From positions 1-64,000 of the forward strand of contig JAKFCX010000065.1 of assembly GCA_036676415.1 (NCBI GenBank): a DNA stretch of 64,000 bases, given 5' to 3'. Numbering within the stretch: the stretch's first letter is position 1; every line of letters begins with the position of its first letter. This DNA comes from JAEZDC01 sp036676415. Lineage in GTDB: Bacteria > Bacteroidota > Bacteroidia > Chitinophagales > Chitinophagaceae. Position numbers and translations under genes: made by a program. The notes beneath the pieces were generated by a model that saw only the letters and a list, made by a program, of their open reading frames with translations, did no database searches and was not told where the DNA came from. Below, piece after piece: positions 43,638 through 50,771 of the stretch.

Positions 43638-44936
43638 ATGAAGGTTGTCATCATCGGAGGTGGTTTTGCAGGACTTAAATTAGCAAGGACACTCAGCAAC
43701 AAGCAAGGCATTGAAGTGCTGATGATCGATAAAGTAAATTATCACCAGTTTCAGCCTTTATTCTACCAGGTAGCAACTGCTGCATTGGATTCAAGTAACA
43801 TTTCATTCCCGTTAAGAAAAGTTTTCCAGGATAGTAAGAATGTTCGCTTTCGTTTAGCTGAATTGCAAAAGATCAACAGCAATCAGAATACAATTTCCAC
43901 AGACATTGGTGAATTTAATTACGATATTCTTGTTATTGCCACCGGTGCTGATACCAATTGGTTCGGCAACGATAAACTAAAAGCTGCTGCGTTTCCCATG
44001 AAATCAACTGTAGAAGCATTGCAGCTTCGCCATCGCTTGATAGAGAATTTTGAAAGAGCAACCATCACTACCGATGCCAATGAGAGAGCAGCATTGATGA
44101 CGATCGTGGTTGTAGGTGGTGGACCAACAGGAGTGGAGGTGAGTGGTGCTTTGGCTGATCTTAAAAATCATACGTTATCAAAAGATTACCCTGAGCTTGA
44201 CTTCAGCCAGATGAAAGTTTACCTGTTAGAAGGTACCGGCAAAACGCTTGGTATGATGAGCGAAAAAAGCAGTCGTAAAAGCCAGGCTTACCTGGAAGAA
44301 ATGGGCATCAATGTTATGCTCAATTCTATCATGAAAGAATACGATGGAAATACTGTCTTGCTGCAGGATGGCACACAGATCAGCACCAAAACTGTTATTT
44401 GGGCTGCTGGTGTTCGTGGTAATGTTCCGGACGGAATAGATCCGTCTTTGATAGTAAGAGGAAATCGAATTAAAGTAGACAGGTTCAACAAAGTTTTAGG
44501 TACGGAAAATATATATGCCATCGGGGATATTGCATCAATGACCACACCTTTGTATCCGAATGGTCATCCACAACTGGCTAATGTGGCTATTAACCAGGGG
44601 AAATTACTGGGAGAAAATCTGATAAGACTTACTAAAAGCCAGGCTGTATTGGTAGAATATGAATATAAAGACAAAGGCAGCATGGCAACCATTGGTCGTC
44701 ATAAAGGAGTGGTAGATGTTCCAAAACCTGAGCTTCACTTCGGTGGCTTTTTGGGTTGGCTGATTTGGATGGGACTGCATCTTTTTTTGATTCTCGGTGT
44801 GAAAAACAGGTTACAGGTATTCATCAACTGGGTATACAATTATTTTACCTGGGACCAGAGCTTACGTCTGCTCATCCGTAATTCATATCGAGGTTTTGAA
44901 GAGAAAGAAAGCAGGTCAACTATTGATAAAATTTAA
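43638..44936 (+). CDS. ndh: Type II NADH dehydrogenase (NAD(P)/FAD-dependent oxidoreductase)
   Basis: Single-subunit NADH:quinone oxidoreductase that does not pump ions. The FAD motif is VVIIGGGFAGLKLARTL (residues 3-19), the NAD motif VVVGGGPTGVEVSGALADL, and ENIYAIGDIASM is the second FAD contact. QLANVAINQGKLLGENL and the C-terminal amphipathic segment (GWLIWMGLHLFLILGVKN) give membrane attachment. Length 432 is normal. A small Rossmann-fold gene follows 5 bp downstream. Confidence 0.9.
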   Translation: MKVVIIGGGFAGLKLARTLSNKQGIEVLMIDKVNYHQFQPLFYQVATAALDSSNISFPLRKVFQDSKNVRFRLAELQKINSNQNTISTDIGEFNYDILVIATGADTNWFGNDKLKAAAFPMKSTVEALQLRHRLIENFERATITTDANERAALMTIVVVGGGPTGVEVSGALADLKNHTLSKDYPELDFSQMKVYLLEGTGKTLGMMSEKSSRKSQAYLEEMGINVMLNSIMKEYDGNTVLLQDGTQISTKTVIWAAGVRGNVPDGIDPSLIVRGNRIKVDRFNKVLGTENIYAIGDIASMTTPLYPNGHPQLANVAINQGKLLGENLIRLTKSQAVLVEYEYKDKGSMATIGRHKGVVDVPKPELHFGGFLGWLIWMGLHLFLILGVKNRLQVFINWVYNYFTWDQSLRLLIRNSYRGFEEKESRSTIDKI

Positions 44937-44941
44937 TAAGA

Positions 44942-45592
44942 ATGCATGCATTACTAATCGGAGCTACCGGAGCCACGGGTAAAGACCTGCTGCGTCTGCT
45001 ATTGAAAGACGAAGCTTTTGACCAGGTTACCATTTTTATTCGGCGAAACATTGAACTCCGGCATAAAAAGCTCATTATTCATGTGATTGATTTTGACAAA
45101 CCCGAACAATGGCAACACCTCGTTAAAGCTGATGTACTCTTTTCTTGCCTGGGCACTACATTAAGAACCGCAGGCAGCAAAGCAGCTCAATGGAAGATCG
45201 ATTATGATTATCAATACAGTTTTGCAAAAGCAGCCAGTGAAAATAATGTACCTGCATATGTACTGGTCTCATCCGGTATGGCTTCATCAAAATCACGTAT
45301 TTTTTATACCAGGATGAAAGGACAGTTGGAGGATGCAGTGAAAAATTTAGGATTTAGGAGGCTCATAATTTTCAATCCACCTTTGCTCATCCGTAAGAAC
45401 AGTGATAGAGCAGGTGAGATAATTGGAAGAAAGATCATACACTTTCTCAATAAGCTGAAACTGTTTCATTCTCAAATACCTTTACCTACAGAAGTTCTCG
45501 CTCAGGCTATGATTAATGCGGCAAAAAATAACCCCGGAGGCTTATCTCTATTCAAAGGAAAAGAGATATGGCAGCGAGCAGCTGAAAATTAA
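44942..45592 (+). CDS. NAD(P)H-binding protein, atypical SDR
   Basis: A 216-residue Rossmann-fold protein beginning ALLIGATGATGKDLLRLLL (GxxGxxG), then LFSCLGTTLRTAGSKAAQWK and ASENNVPAYVLVSSGMASSK, the pattern of HTATIP2-like nucleoside-diphosphate-sugar epimerase relatives. It is likely co-transcribed with the NDH-2 gene (5 bp gap). No defined substrate. Confidence 0.8.
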   Translation: MHALLIGATGATGKDLLRLLLKDEAFDQVTIFIRRNIELRHKKLIIHVIDFDKPEQWQHLVKADVLFSCLGTTLRTAGSKAAQWKIDYDYQYSFAKAASENNVPAYVLVSSGMASSKSRIFYTRMKGQLEDAVKNLGFRRLIIFNPPLLIRKNSDRAGEIIGRKIIHFLNKLKLFHSQIPLPTEVLAQAMINAAKNNPGGLSLFKGKEIWQRAAEN

Positions 45593-45724
45593 ATTTCAAC
45601 ATTGAAACAAATTCTATATACAGAATTTCAAACACTTACAACACTTATATCAATTTTAACTACACGGGAAGCCACAATAAGAAAAGCCATAAATGGTTGT
45701 CCTGAAAGCTGTGGCCAGGTAAAC

Positions 45725-45755
45725 AAAAAGCTACCGGTTGCACGGTAGCTTTTTT
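45725..45755. terminator. Bidirectional terminator
   Basis: AAAAAGCTACCG and CGGTAGCTTTTTT pair over 12 bp around loop GTTGCA. It lies between convergent genes and can serve both. Confidence 0.85.
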
Positions 45756-45766
45756 CGTAAACTCCT

Positions 45767-46015
45767 TTATTTACCTTCCGGAAAAGAAAGATTTCCATCG
45801 TCCTGGGCTTCATTTGCATCGTTCTGCAAGTTGCCCTCACTGGTAGCAAGTCTGTCCATATCATTATCCGCACTTGATGCATAAGCCTCTGCTTGTGGAT
45901 GATCAGTGGTACGATCAGATGGAGAAGAAGGACCTACCTGGTTGGCCTTTTCACTTCCGGAAATCTTGAATTTATTTTTAATATCTATGTTCTGATTATC
46001 ATTCTTATCTGCCAT
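45767..46015 (-). CDS. Small hydrophilic, probably disordered protein (82 aa)
   Basis: The protein is rich in Asp, Asn, Ser, Glu and Gln (for example MADKNDNQNIDIKNKFKIS), lacks hydrophobic core segments, Cys and signal peptide, and ends DDGNLSFPEGK. It is the last of three tiny same-strand genes of similar character. I recognise no domain. A stress-protectant or hydrophilin-like role is possible but unproven. Confidence 0.65.
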   Translation of the reverse strand: MADKNDNQNIDIKNKFKISGSEKANQVGPSSPSDRTTDHPQAEAYASSADNDMDRLATSEGNLQNDANEAQDDGNLSFPEGK

Positions 46016-46039
46016 ATACTTAATTTAATAATTCATTAC

Positions 46040-46297
46040 TTACAGGCCGTTTCCATGCCTTTTATCTGTCTTAGTTTTACCTGCATTTTCTTCCTTCAAT
46101 TCATGATCTTTCATTTCCTCCTGGCCACTTTTAATTGCTGACTGCGTTTGCGTATCTTCAGAAACAGGAGAGGTAGCCTGACGATTCTGGGCATCTCCAA
46201 TTCCTACCGCAGGTCCACCTTTAGCGGCCAAGTCTCTTTGTGTATCAGGTGATTCTGTCTTAATTCTTCCTGGATCTGATCTGTGGTTTGTTGCCAT
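46040..46297 (-). CDS. Small hydrophilic, probably disordered protein (85 aa)
   Basis: Highly charged and Gly/Gln/Lys-rich, with segments DTQRDLAAKGGPAVGIGDAQ and QEEMKDHELKEENAGKTKTD. No hydrophobic segments or Cys. The LAAKGG piece is faintly like KGG stress motifs but too short to assign. It sits 24 bp upstream of the 82-aa gene on the same strand. Confidence 0.62.
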   Translation of the reverse strand: MATNHRSDPGRIKTESPDTQRDLAAKGGPAVGIGDAQNRQATSPVSEDTQTQSAIKSGQEEMKDHELKEENAGKTKTDKRHGNGL

Positions 46298-46387
46298 ATC
46301 TGTTTATTTAAGTTGATGATTATTTTTTGCGGTATTTCGGTTAACTATTTCGTTACTGGAGCGTTCCTTAACGGAATTACTGCTGGT

Positions 46388-46528
46388 TTAGTCAGCTGAC
46401 TGCAAGCCTGAACTGCCGGAATAATTCTGTCCGGTGCCTCCAAGGTCTTGAGTCATTTTGTTTCTGGACACGAAATCAGAATCGTTCGGATTCATACCAG
46501 TTGGCTTTTGCTCTTGTTTATTTTTCAT
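46388..46528 (-). CDS. Small hydrophilic protein (46 aa)
   Basis: The minus strand encodes MKNKQEQKPTGMNPNDSDFV followed by SRNKMTQDLGGTGQNYSGSS and GLQSAD, with an ATG and stop. Composition is like the two downstream small genes. It is the first of the trio and starts close to the AT-rich segment beyond 46.53 kb. Confidence 0.5.
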   Translation of the reverse strand: MKNKQEQKPTGMNPNDSDFVSRNKMTQDLGGTGQNYSGSSGLQSAD

Positions 46529-46702
46529 TGTATTTCATTTATGCGTAAACCAATAAGGCTGAAATATTGTGCCAGCGAACGAGCAGTCATAAACAGTTAT
46601 CAATGAGGCTTTCTCAATGGTTGCCAGGTATTTACGGCTGCTTGGCTTGGTGTCATAGTTCTACAGGCAGCGTTTCTGGGTTTATTTTTGTATCTTATAA
46701 TT

Positions 46703-46808
46703 TATATTATGTTAAATGGCACACAAGGCTAACTTCGCTTAGTAATAGTAAAGAAAAGAAGATACTATTACTAGCTACACAGAGGGCTAACCATTTAGAC
46801 ATAATATA
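46703..46808. repeat. Nested inverted repeat (candidate structured RNA or MITE remnant)
   Basis: The outer arms begin TATATTATGT and end ACATAATATA, and pair with one bulged base. An inner perfect 10-bp hairpin has loop AAGAAAAGAAGA. A small TTCG-capped hairpin CTAA/TTAG lies at 46729-46742 and would compete with it. No gene overlaps. Confidence 0.5.
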
Positions 46809-46862
46809 TAGTTATGAAAATTTGCTCGTTTCTGTAGTTATCGCTCCTACGTCGCTTTTTAG

Positions 46863-46893
46863 GGATGTGGATATTGCGATTTATATAAAGCGT
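46863..46893 (+). repeat. Left arm of a perfect 31-bp inverted repeat
   Basis: This arm starts GGATGTGGATATTGCGATTT and its exact reverse complement is at 48117-48147. Together they bracket 1.28 kb holding one gene. Similarity stops sharply at both ends of the arm. Confidence 0.85.
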
Positions 46894-47010
46894 GAATACA
46901 GTAAAAGAAAAACGGCTCTGCTTCTGTTTTTTATCGTAGCGATTCCGAAATATTAGCGAAGATTGGTTTGGTAGATTGAAGCGAGTATATTAGAGGTTCA
47001 TACCCTGCTT

Positions 47011-47832
47011 ATGACAATCAAGGAAAAAAAGAATAGGATTTTGCTTTTCTTAAAAGAGAGCAACTTCACAAATAATATAACCTGTCCAAGACTATACTTT
47101 CAGGAGCAAACTGGTATATCTTTAAATGACGATGCTGTGAAACTACTTAAGCAGGATGGCTTAACTTTTAATACTAAAGACGATATTAAATTAACCCCAC
47201 AGGGAAATTTATATTGTGAAGAAAACAATCTTATGGCTTTAGTGAACCCTTTAAAAGGAGACGATAGAAACAATAATCTTTCTTTTGATGAAAAGCTTGA
47301 TTTGCTTTTTAAGTATATGTATGATAATAGGCATGATCCAGCCTTGCCTTTAGATGATATAGCGAGACGCTGTGGCTTCACCCCTAATCGAGTAGAGTTA
47401 AATGAACTTGACGCAGAAGTTGAAACCTCAAATATGGTTGAAAATCATAAGCAATACCATCACTACAATAATTGGTATAAACTATCAGCGGCAGGATATA
47501 AAGCCCTCAAATTAGTGGGTGGATTATACTCTAAGTGGAAGGAGGAATTAAATAAAGCCATGGAGGAGGAAAAAAGGGAAACAAATAAGTCTAATGTAGG
47601 AAGCTATACTTTTAATGGGCCGATACACGGCCCAGTTAACGCTGGGAATATAGCAGGCAATCAAGAATACACAAATGAACCAGCTTCGCCTATTGTAGAG
47701 AAAGAGACTGACAAGATGCATCCTTTCAAAAAATCCTTTTTTGATGAGTCAGGGAAGAGAACAGCGGCTATCGTATTCGTACTTATCCTCGCAGCAATTT
47801 TAATATTTCTGAAATTATGTACACCACTATAA
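47011..47832 (+). CDS. Tail-anchored protein of unknown function with Gly-Ile/Val repeat motif
   Basis: The family is not recognised. The 273-residue protein has two N-terminal regions that could be winged-helix-like: residues 1-70 ending LTPQGNLYCEENNL, and about 90-170 with LPLDDIARRCGFTPNRVELN and YKLSAAGYKALKLV. A charged helix follows (KWKEELNKAMEEEKRE). Then comes a low-complexity motif, YTFNGPIHGPVNAGNIAGNQ (about residues 199-218), and a single C-terminal membrane helix (about 250-268, AAIVFVLILAAILIFLKL). It lies alone inside the 31-bp inverted repeat. Composition is AT-richer than most neighbours, which suggests acquired DNA. Confidence 0.7.
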   Translation: MTIKEKKNRILLFLKESNFTNNITCPRLYFQEQTGISLNDDAVKLLKQDGLTFNTKDDIKLTPQGNLYCEENNLMALVNPLKGDDRNNNLSFDEKLDLLFKYMYDNRHDPALPLDDIARRCGFTPNRVELNELDAEVETSNMVENHKQYHHYNNWYKLSAAGYKALKLVGGLYSKWKEELNKAMEEEKRETNKSNVGSYTFNGPIHGPVNAGNIAGNQEYTNEPASPIVEKETDKMHPFKKSFFDESGKRTAAIVFVLILAAILIFLKLCTPL

Positions 47833-47982
47833 CTGTCCACCCTATCCAAAAAATATAATCAAGAGATTTTAGAAAAAAGACTTCATAGAATATCTTCCTT
47901 CCTTTGTTGTTTCGTTCCATAAAAAAGTTTTATCTTGCTTACGCAATCAAAAACTCCTTTTAGGATTTCATCTTATTTTACT

Positions 47983-48006
47983 AAGCCTGTTACAGCAGGC
48001 TTTTTT
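47983..48006 (+). terminator. Terminator downstream of the tail-anchored gene
   Basis: AAGCCTG and CAGGCTT pair around loop TTACAG and run into six T. It lies 150 bp after the stop at 47832. Confidence 0.7.
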
Positions 48007-48116
48007 ATTGCACGTTACACGTCACTCCCTTTGCCATCCGGCAACTGGTTTTTTATCTTAGCGACTGGATAGGTTTTTTCAAAACCTGCTTCGCCCCTAA
48101 TGTTTTTCTCGAAGGA

Positions 48117-48147
48117 ACGCTTTATATAAATCGCAATATCCACATCC
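48117..48147 (-). repeat. Right arm of the perfect 31-bp inverted repeat
   Basis: Exact reverse complement of 46863-46893; on the plus strand it ends CGCAATATCCACATCC. No obvious target-site duplication is seen outside the arms. Confidence 0.85.
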
Positions 48148-48186
48148 TTTGCCTCACAAATCCTCATAACTGGTTTTTATGTAAAA

Positions 48187-48212
48187 CAAAAAAGCCACTC
48201 TAAAGTGGCTTC
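48187..48212 (-). terminator. Terminator for the KGG-motif gene
   Basis: On the minus strand GAAGCCACT and AGTGGCTT form the stem and are followed by TTTTTTGTTTT. It lies 18 bp after the stop at 48230. Confidence 0.75.
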
Positions 48213-48229
48213 TCATGGGAAAAACGTTT

Positions 48230-48505
48230 TCAGAACCCTTCATAACTTGACCTGGCACTGGTAGCCGGATCAATAGACTGCCTTCTTTCGGTCTTTCCTC
48301 CTTTACTGGAGACCAGTTTGTGCCTTTCTTTGTTCATAGAAGCAAATCCACGCCGGGATTTTTTGTTTTGCTTCTGAATGGTTGACTGAAAGGTTTGCAT
48401 TTGATTGTTCTGCATGGCAAGCATTTTAAGAATTATATCATTAAAATTTTCCTCAAATTCCAGACCATATGCTTTTTTACATTTAACTACCAGGCTGCCT
48501 TCCAT
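48230..48505 (-). CDS. KGG-motif stress-type protein
   Basis: A protein of about 91 residues with an N-terminal mixed segment (MEGSLVVKCKKAYGLEFEEN) and a C-terminal part SRRGFASMNKERHKLVSSKG followed by GK. This matches the KGG repeat known from general-stress proteins (RGFASM-x4-R-x4-SKGG). The remainder, ERRQSIDPATSARSSYEGF, is hydrophilic. An in-frame TTG at 48547 would add 14 residues. With the three hydrophilic genes at 45.8-46.5 kb it suggests a stress-related neighbourhood. Confidence 0.68.
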   Translation of the reverse strand: MEGSLVVKCKKAYGLEFEENFNDIILKMLAMQNNQMQTFQSTIQKQNKKSRRGFASMNKERHKLVSSKGGKTERRQSIDPATSARSSYEGF

Positions 48506-48629
48506 ATGATTCCACAGTTCGTTGATAATTAATTTCCCAGAAACCAATTTAGGATAGACTGTTGTCTTACAAGGCTATTGCGATTCCTTCTAAAAATGGT
48601 AATTTCGTGTCGCTTAAAAGCATATCCCA

Positions 48630-49052
48630 ATGAATAAAAATGGTCCGGTTATCATTATTGAAGATGATAAGGATGATCAGATGTTACTGACCGAAGTATT
48701 TAATAAACTAAACTATCCTAACGAGCCCCTTTTCTTTAATGATGGGCAGGCGGCACTGGATTATTTGGATTCGACTGATGTTGTTCCCTTTCTTATTTTG
48801 TCTGATATAAACATGCCCAAACTTGATGGCTTTGCTTTAAGGAGCAAGGTAAAACTCGACAAAAAACTTCAGTTAAAATGCATCCCCTATCTCTTCTTCA
48901 CGACAGCCTCCTCTCAAAGAGCTGTGATCGATGCATATAGTTTATCTGTCCAGGGATTTTTTGTAAAGCAATCCAAGATAGATGAACTGGAAAAAACCAT
49001 TTCTGTGATCATGGAATACTGGAAACGATGTGCCTCACCAAATAACTTCTGA
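48630..49052 (+). CDS. Receiver-only response regulator
   Basis: A 140-residue CheY-like single receiver domain of the Rcp1 type. It has acidic EDDKDD near the start (residues 11-16), phosphoryl-acceptor Asp59 in LSDINMPKLDGF, Thr near 91-92 in FFTTAS, and Lys113 in GFFVKQSK. There is no output domain, so it probably relays phosphate or binds a partner. No histidine kinase is adjacent. Confidence 0.88.
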   Translation: MNKNGPVIIIEDDKDDQMLLTEVFNKLNYPNEPLFFNDGQAALDYLDSTDVVPFLILSDINMPKLDGFALRSKVKLDKKLQLKCIPYLFFTTASSQRAVIDAYSLSVQGFFVKQSKIDELEKTISVIMEYWKRCASPNNF

Positions 49053-49127
49053 TCATAAATCATCATCGCTCTCACAGCTTTAAAAACAAATAGCGGCCTT
49101 TAAAAAAGGAAGTCTATCTTTAAATGA

Positions 49128-49322
49128 ATGGAGACTCCTGAAAGATTAATTACGTTACGTTGCCTTTTCCAGGAGGTTTCGATGAAGCTGAGCACGGAAA
49201 TGGCCAAACAGTTACCCGATAACGCTATCCTGCTGCAATGCAGGAAACAATTGGGACAGATCGATAAAGACATCCGCAGGATACAGATACAGAAAGATTT
49301 CTCTTCTCAAAAGTCTTACTAA
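49128..49322 (+). CDS. Hypothetical small protein (64 aa)
   Basis: No family recognised. The product is helix-prone and amphipathic (MKLSTEMAKQLPDNAILLQC, then QLGQIDKDIRRIQIQKDF). A terminator follows directly after the stop, supporting expression. Coding status is uncertain. Confidence 0.45.
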   Translation: METPERLITLRCLFQEVSMKLSTEMAKQLPDNAILLQCRKQLGQIDKDIRRIQIQKDFSSQKSY

Positions 49323-49325
49323 ATA

Positions 49326-49355
49326 AAAAAGCTCACCATTGCTGATGAGCTTTTC
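49326..49355. terminator. Terminator between convergent genes
   Basis: AAAAAGCTCA and TGAGCTTTT pair around a 10-nt loop. On the minus strand the A-run becomes a T-run, so it mainly serves the TPR gene. Confidence 0.7.
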
Positions 49356-49371
49356 ATGTAATTGTATTCCA

Positions 49372-50766
49372 TTAATACTTTCCGTGTAGTCCATCGTATT
49401 TCTTATACAATGCATCGTATTTATCATACGCAGCATTATTACCTTTTGACTTATCTCTTTTCCAGAGATAAAGGTTGGCCAGGTAATCGACTGATTTAGT
49501 GAGTACATTCTTTTCAGCTCTTTCTGCTTTTTCTTTAACTGATAAAACAGTGTGGGTGTTTTCCATCCACTCGATAGATTTATCTGCAAACACATGCTGT
49601 CTTTTTTCGATGGCAGCATTCAAAGCTTTTATCTCATCCACTTCTTTCTTGATTCTTGCATCGTTGGCTGGCTTTTTCTTAGGATCTTTTACTTCGGCTT
49701 TACTTTTGTTAAGATCAGCAATCTTTTTGATGTTCGTTTCATACTTATCATCAAGATCAACCCAGTCGTTGTAATTGATCAATCCTACGTTGTATGCTGC
49801 AAGGCCATTCTTTTCGTCTTTCCTGTATCCCTTGATGAAAGCTTCTTCTGCTTTGATCCTGTAAGATGCTATGGTAGCACTATCCATCTTTGCTTTCTCT
49901 TCTTCGTCCAGGTTATAGAACATGTTGCCATATGCTAAATACTGGTTCGCAGTAAGTGTTCCGGCAGCATCTGCTTTATCGTATGCCTCTGCTTTTTGAG
50001 CAAGTGTATAGTTCTTCTCTACAAACTCAGATTCATAATCTGCCCATGTAGCGATAGCCTGTGGATACATTTCTTTGGCAAGCCCAAGGTATTTTAGAAA
50101 CTGTTCATTATTCTTCTTATCCATGTGATAATAAACAAGGTATTCATAGATGTCTTTTACGTCACCGGCTGCAGGTACAGAAGTTATTTTAAAGTCTACG
50201 ATCCGTCCATAATATTTGGCAGCATCATCAAGCTTCTTTGCATTCTGCGCAGCATAACCTGAAAACAACACTGTTGTGGTGTCGATTGGTTGTTTATTAC
50301 CTCTCCAATTGTACTTGGTAATGAGGTCTCCTATTTCGGCTGCTTTTACAAAATAGAAGTAAGAAGAATCCCACTGTTTCTTATCGAAGTGACCAATACC
50401 TTCAGTAAGATTGGTCCTGTATAATACATCGATAACTACTTTACCTGGAATCGATTCTTCATTCATGGTTTTAAGTGAAGGATCCAATTGTATATACTTC
50501 TGAAACGAACTCATTGCTGTTGCTGCAGCCTGTGGATACTTCAGTTTTAGCGCCGGATCATCCGCCAGTATGGCATATATGGAACCATGCCAGAGCCATG
50601 CATCAGCAACTGACTTATTTTTGGGGTCGGCTACCACTTTCTCTATCTCAGTCCTTGCCTCTTCAAACTTTCCCAGCACATAAGGTGTTTCCACCTTAGA
50701 AAACTTCTGGGCATATGCGAATACTGCCACAAAAGCGAATAACACACTAAATGCAATCTTTTTCAT
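49372..50766 (-). CDS. Secreted tetratricopeptide-type protein
   Basis: A 464-residue protein with a signal peptide (MKKIAFSVLFAFVAVFAYAQ), then helical repeats of TPR character, for example ADAWLWHGSIYAIL, KKLDDAAKYYGRIVDF and KAEEAFIKGYRKDEKNGLAA. It has a Lys-rich coiled segment (DLNKSKAEVKDPKKKPANDA) near residues 345-365. Probably periplasmic scaffold or lipid-linked processing partner; no specific function can be assigned. It follows gyrA by 5 bp and is likely co-transcribed. Confidence 0.75.
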   Translation of the reverse strand: MKKIAFSVLFAFVAVFAYAQKFSKVETPYVLGKFEEARTEIEKVVADPKNKSVADAWLWHGSIYAILADDPALKLKYPQAAATAMSSFQKYIQLDPSLKTMNEESIPGKVVIDVLYRTNLTEGIGHFDKKQWDSSYFYFVKAAEIGDLITKYNWRGNKQPIDTTTVLFSGYAAQNAKKLDDAAKYYGRIVDFKITSVPAAGDVKDIYEYLVYYHMDKKNNEQFLKYLGLAKEMYPQAIATWADYESEFVEKNYTLAQKAEAYDKADAAGTLTANQYLAYGNMFYNLDEEEKAKMDSATIASYRIKAEEAFIKGYRKDEKNGLAAYNVGLINYNDWVDLDDKYETNIKKIADLNKSKAEVKDPKKKPANDARIKKEVDEIKALNAAIEKRQHVFADKSIEWMENTHTVLSVKEKAERAEKNVLTKSVDYLANLYLWKRDKSKGNNAAYDKYDALYKKYDGLHGKY

Positions 50767-50771
50767 ATGAA

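Larger units (their letters stand above)
46529..47010. other. AT-rich intergenic stretch with foldable inverted repeats
   Basis: About 480 bp without a convincing gene. It holds a two-part stem-loop: arms 46703-46719 and 46791-46808 (17 bp with a single bulged base), inside which AGTAATAGTA (46741-46750) faces TACTATTACT (46763-46772). ACACAAGGCTAAC and ACACAGAGGGCTAACC form an imperfect direct repeat within it. The left copy of a 31-bp inverted repeat lies at 46863-46893. A 129-codon open frame across the region has no family likeness. Confidence 0.6.
47833..48229. other. Intergenic stretch downstream of the tail-anchored gene
   Basis: About 400 bp that holds a terminator (47983-48006), the right 31-bp repeat arm (48117-48147) and a terminator for the minus-strand gene (48187-48212). 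A 50-codon minus-strand frame (48015-48167) covers the repeat; see rejected items. Confidence 0.55.

Noticed and set aside
46567..46956. 129-codon open frame on the plus strand across the AT-rich region
   Set aside because: It runs through the inverted-repeat structure and the left 31-bp arm, has no family likeness, starts without upstream signals and has odd composition (many Ser/Cys/Trp early, hydrophobic end).
48015..48167. 50-codon minus-strand frame covering the right 31-bp arm (starts MRICEAKDVDIAIYIKRSFE)
   Set aside because: The repeat arm itself encodes DVDIAIYIKR in both copies, so the apparent similarity between the two frames is only the repeat. Length is near chance, though a relic of an element gene cannot be excluded.
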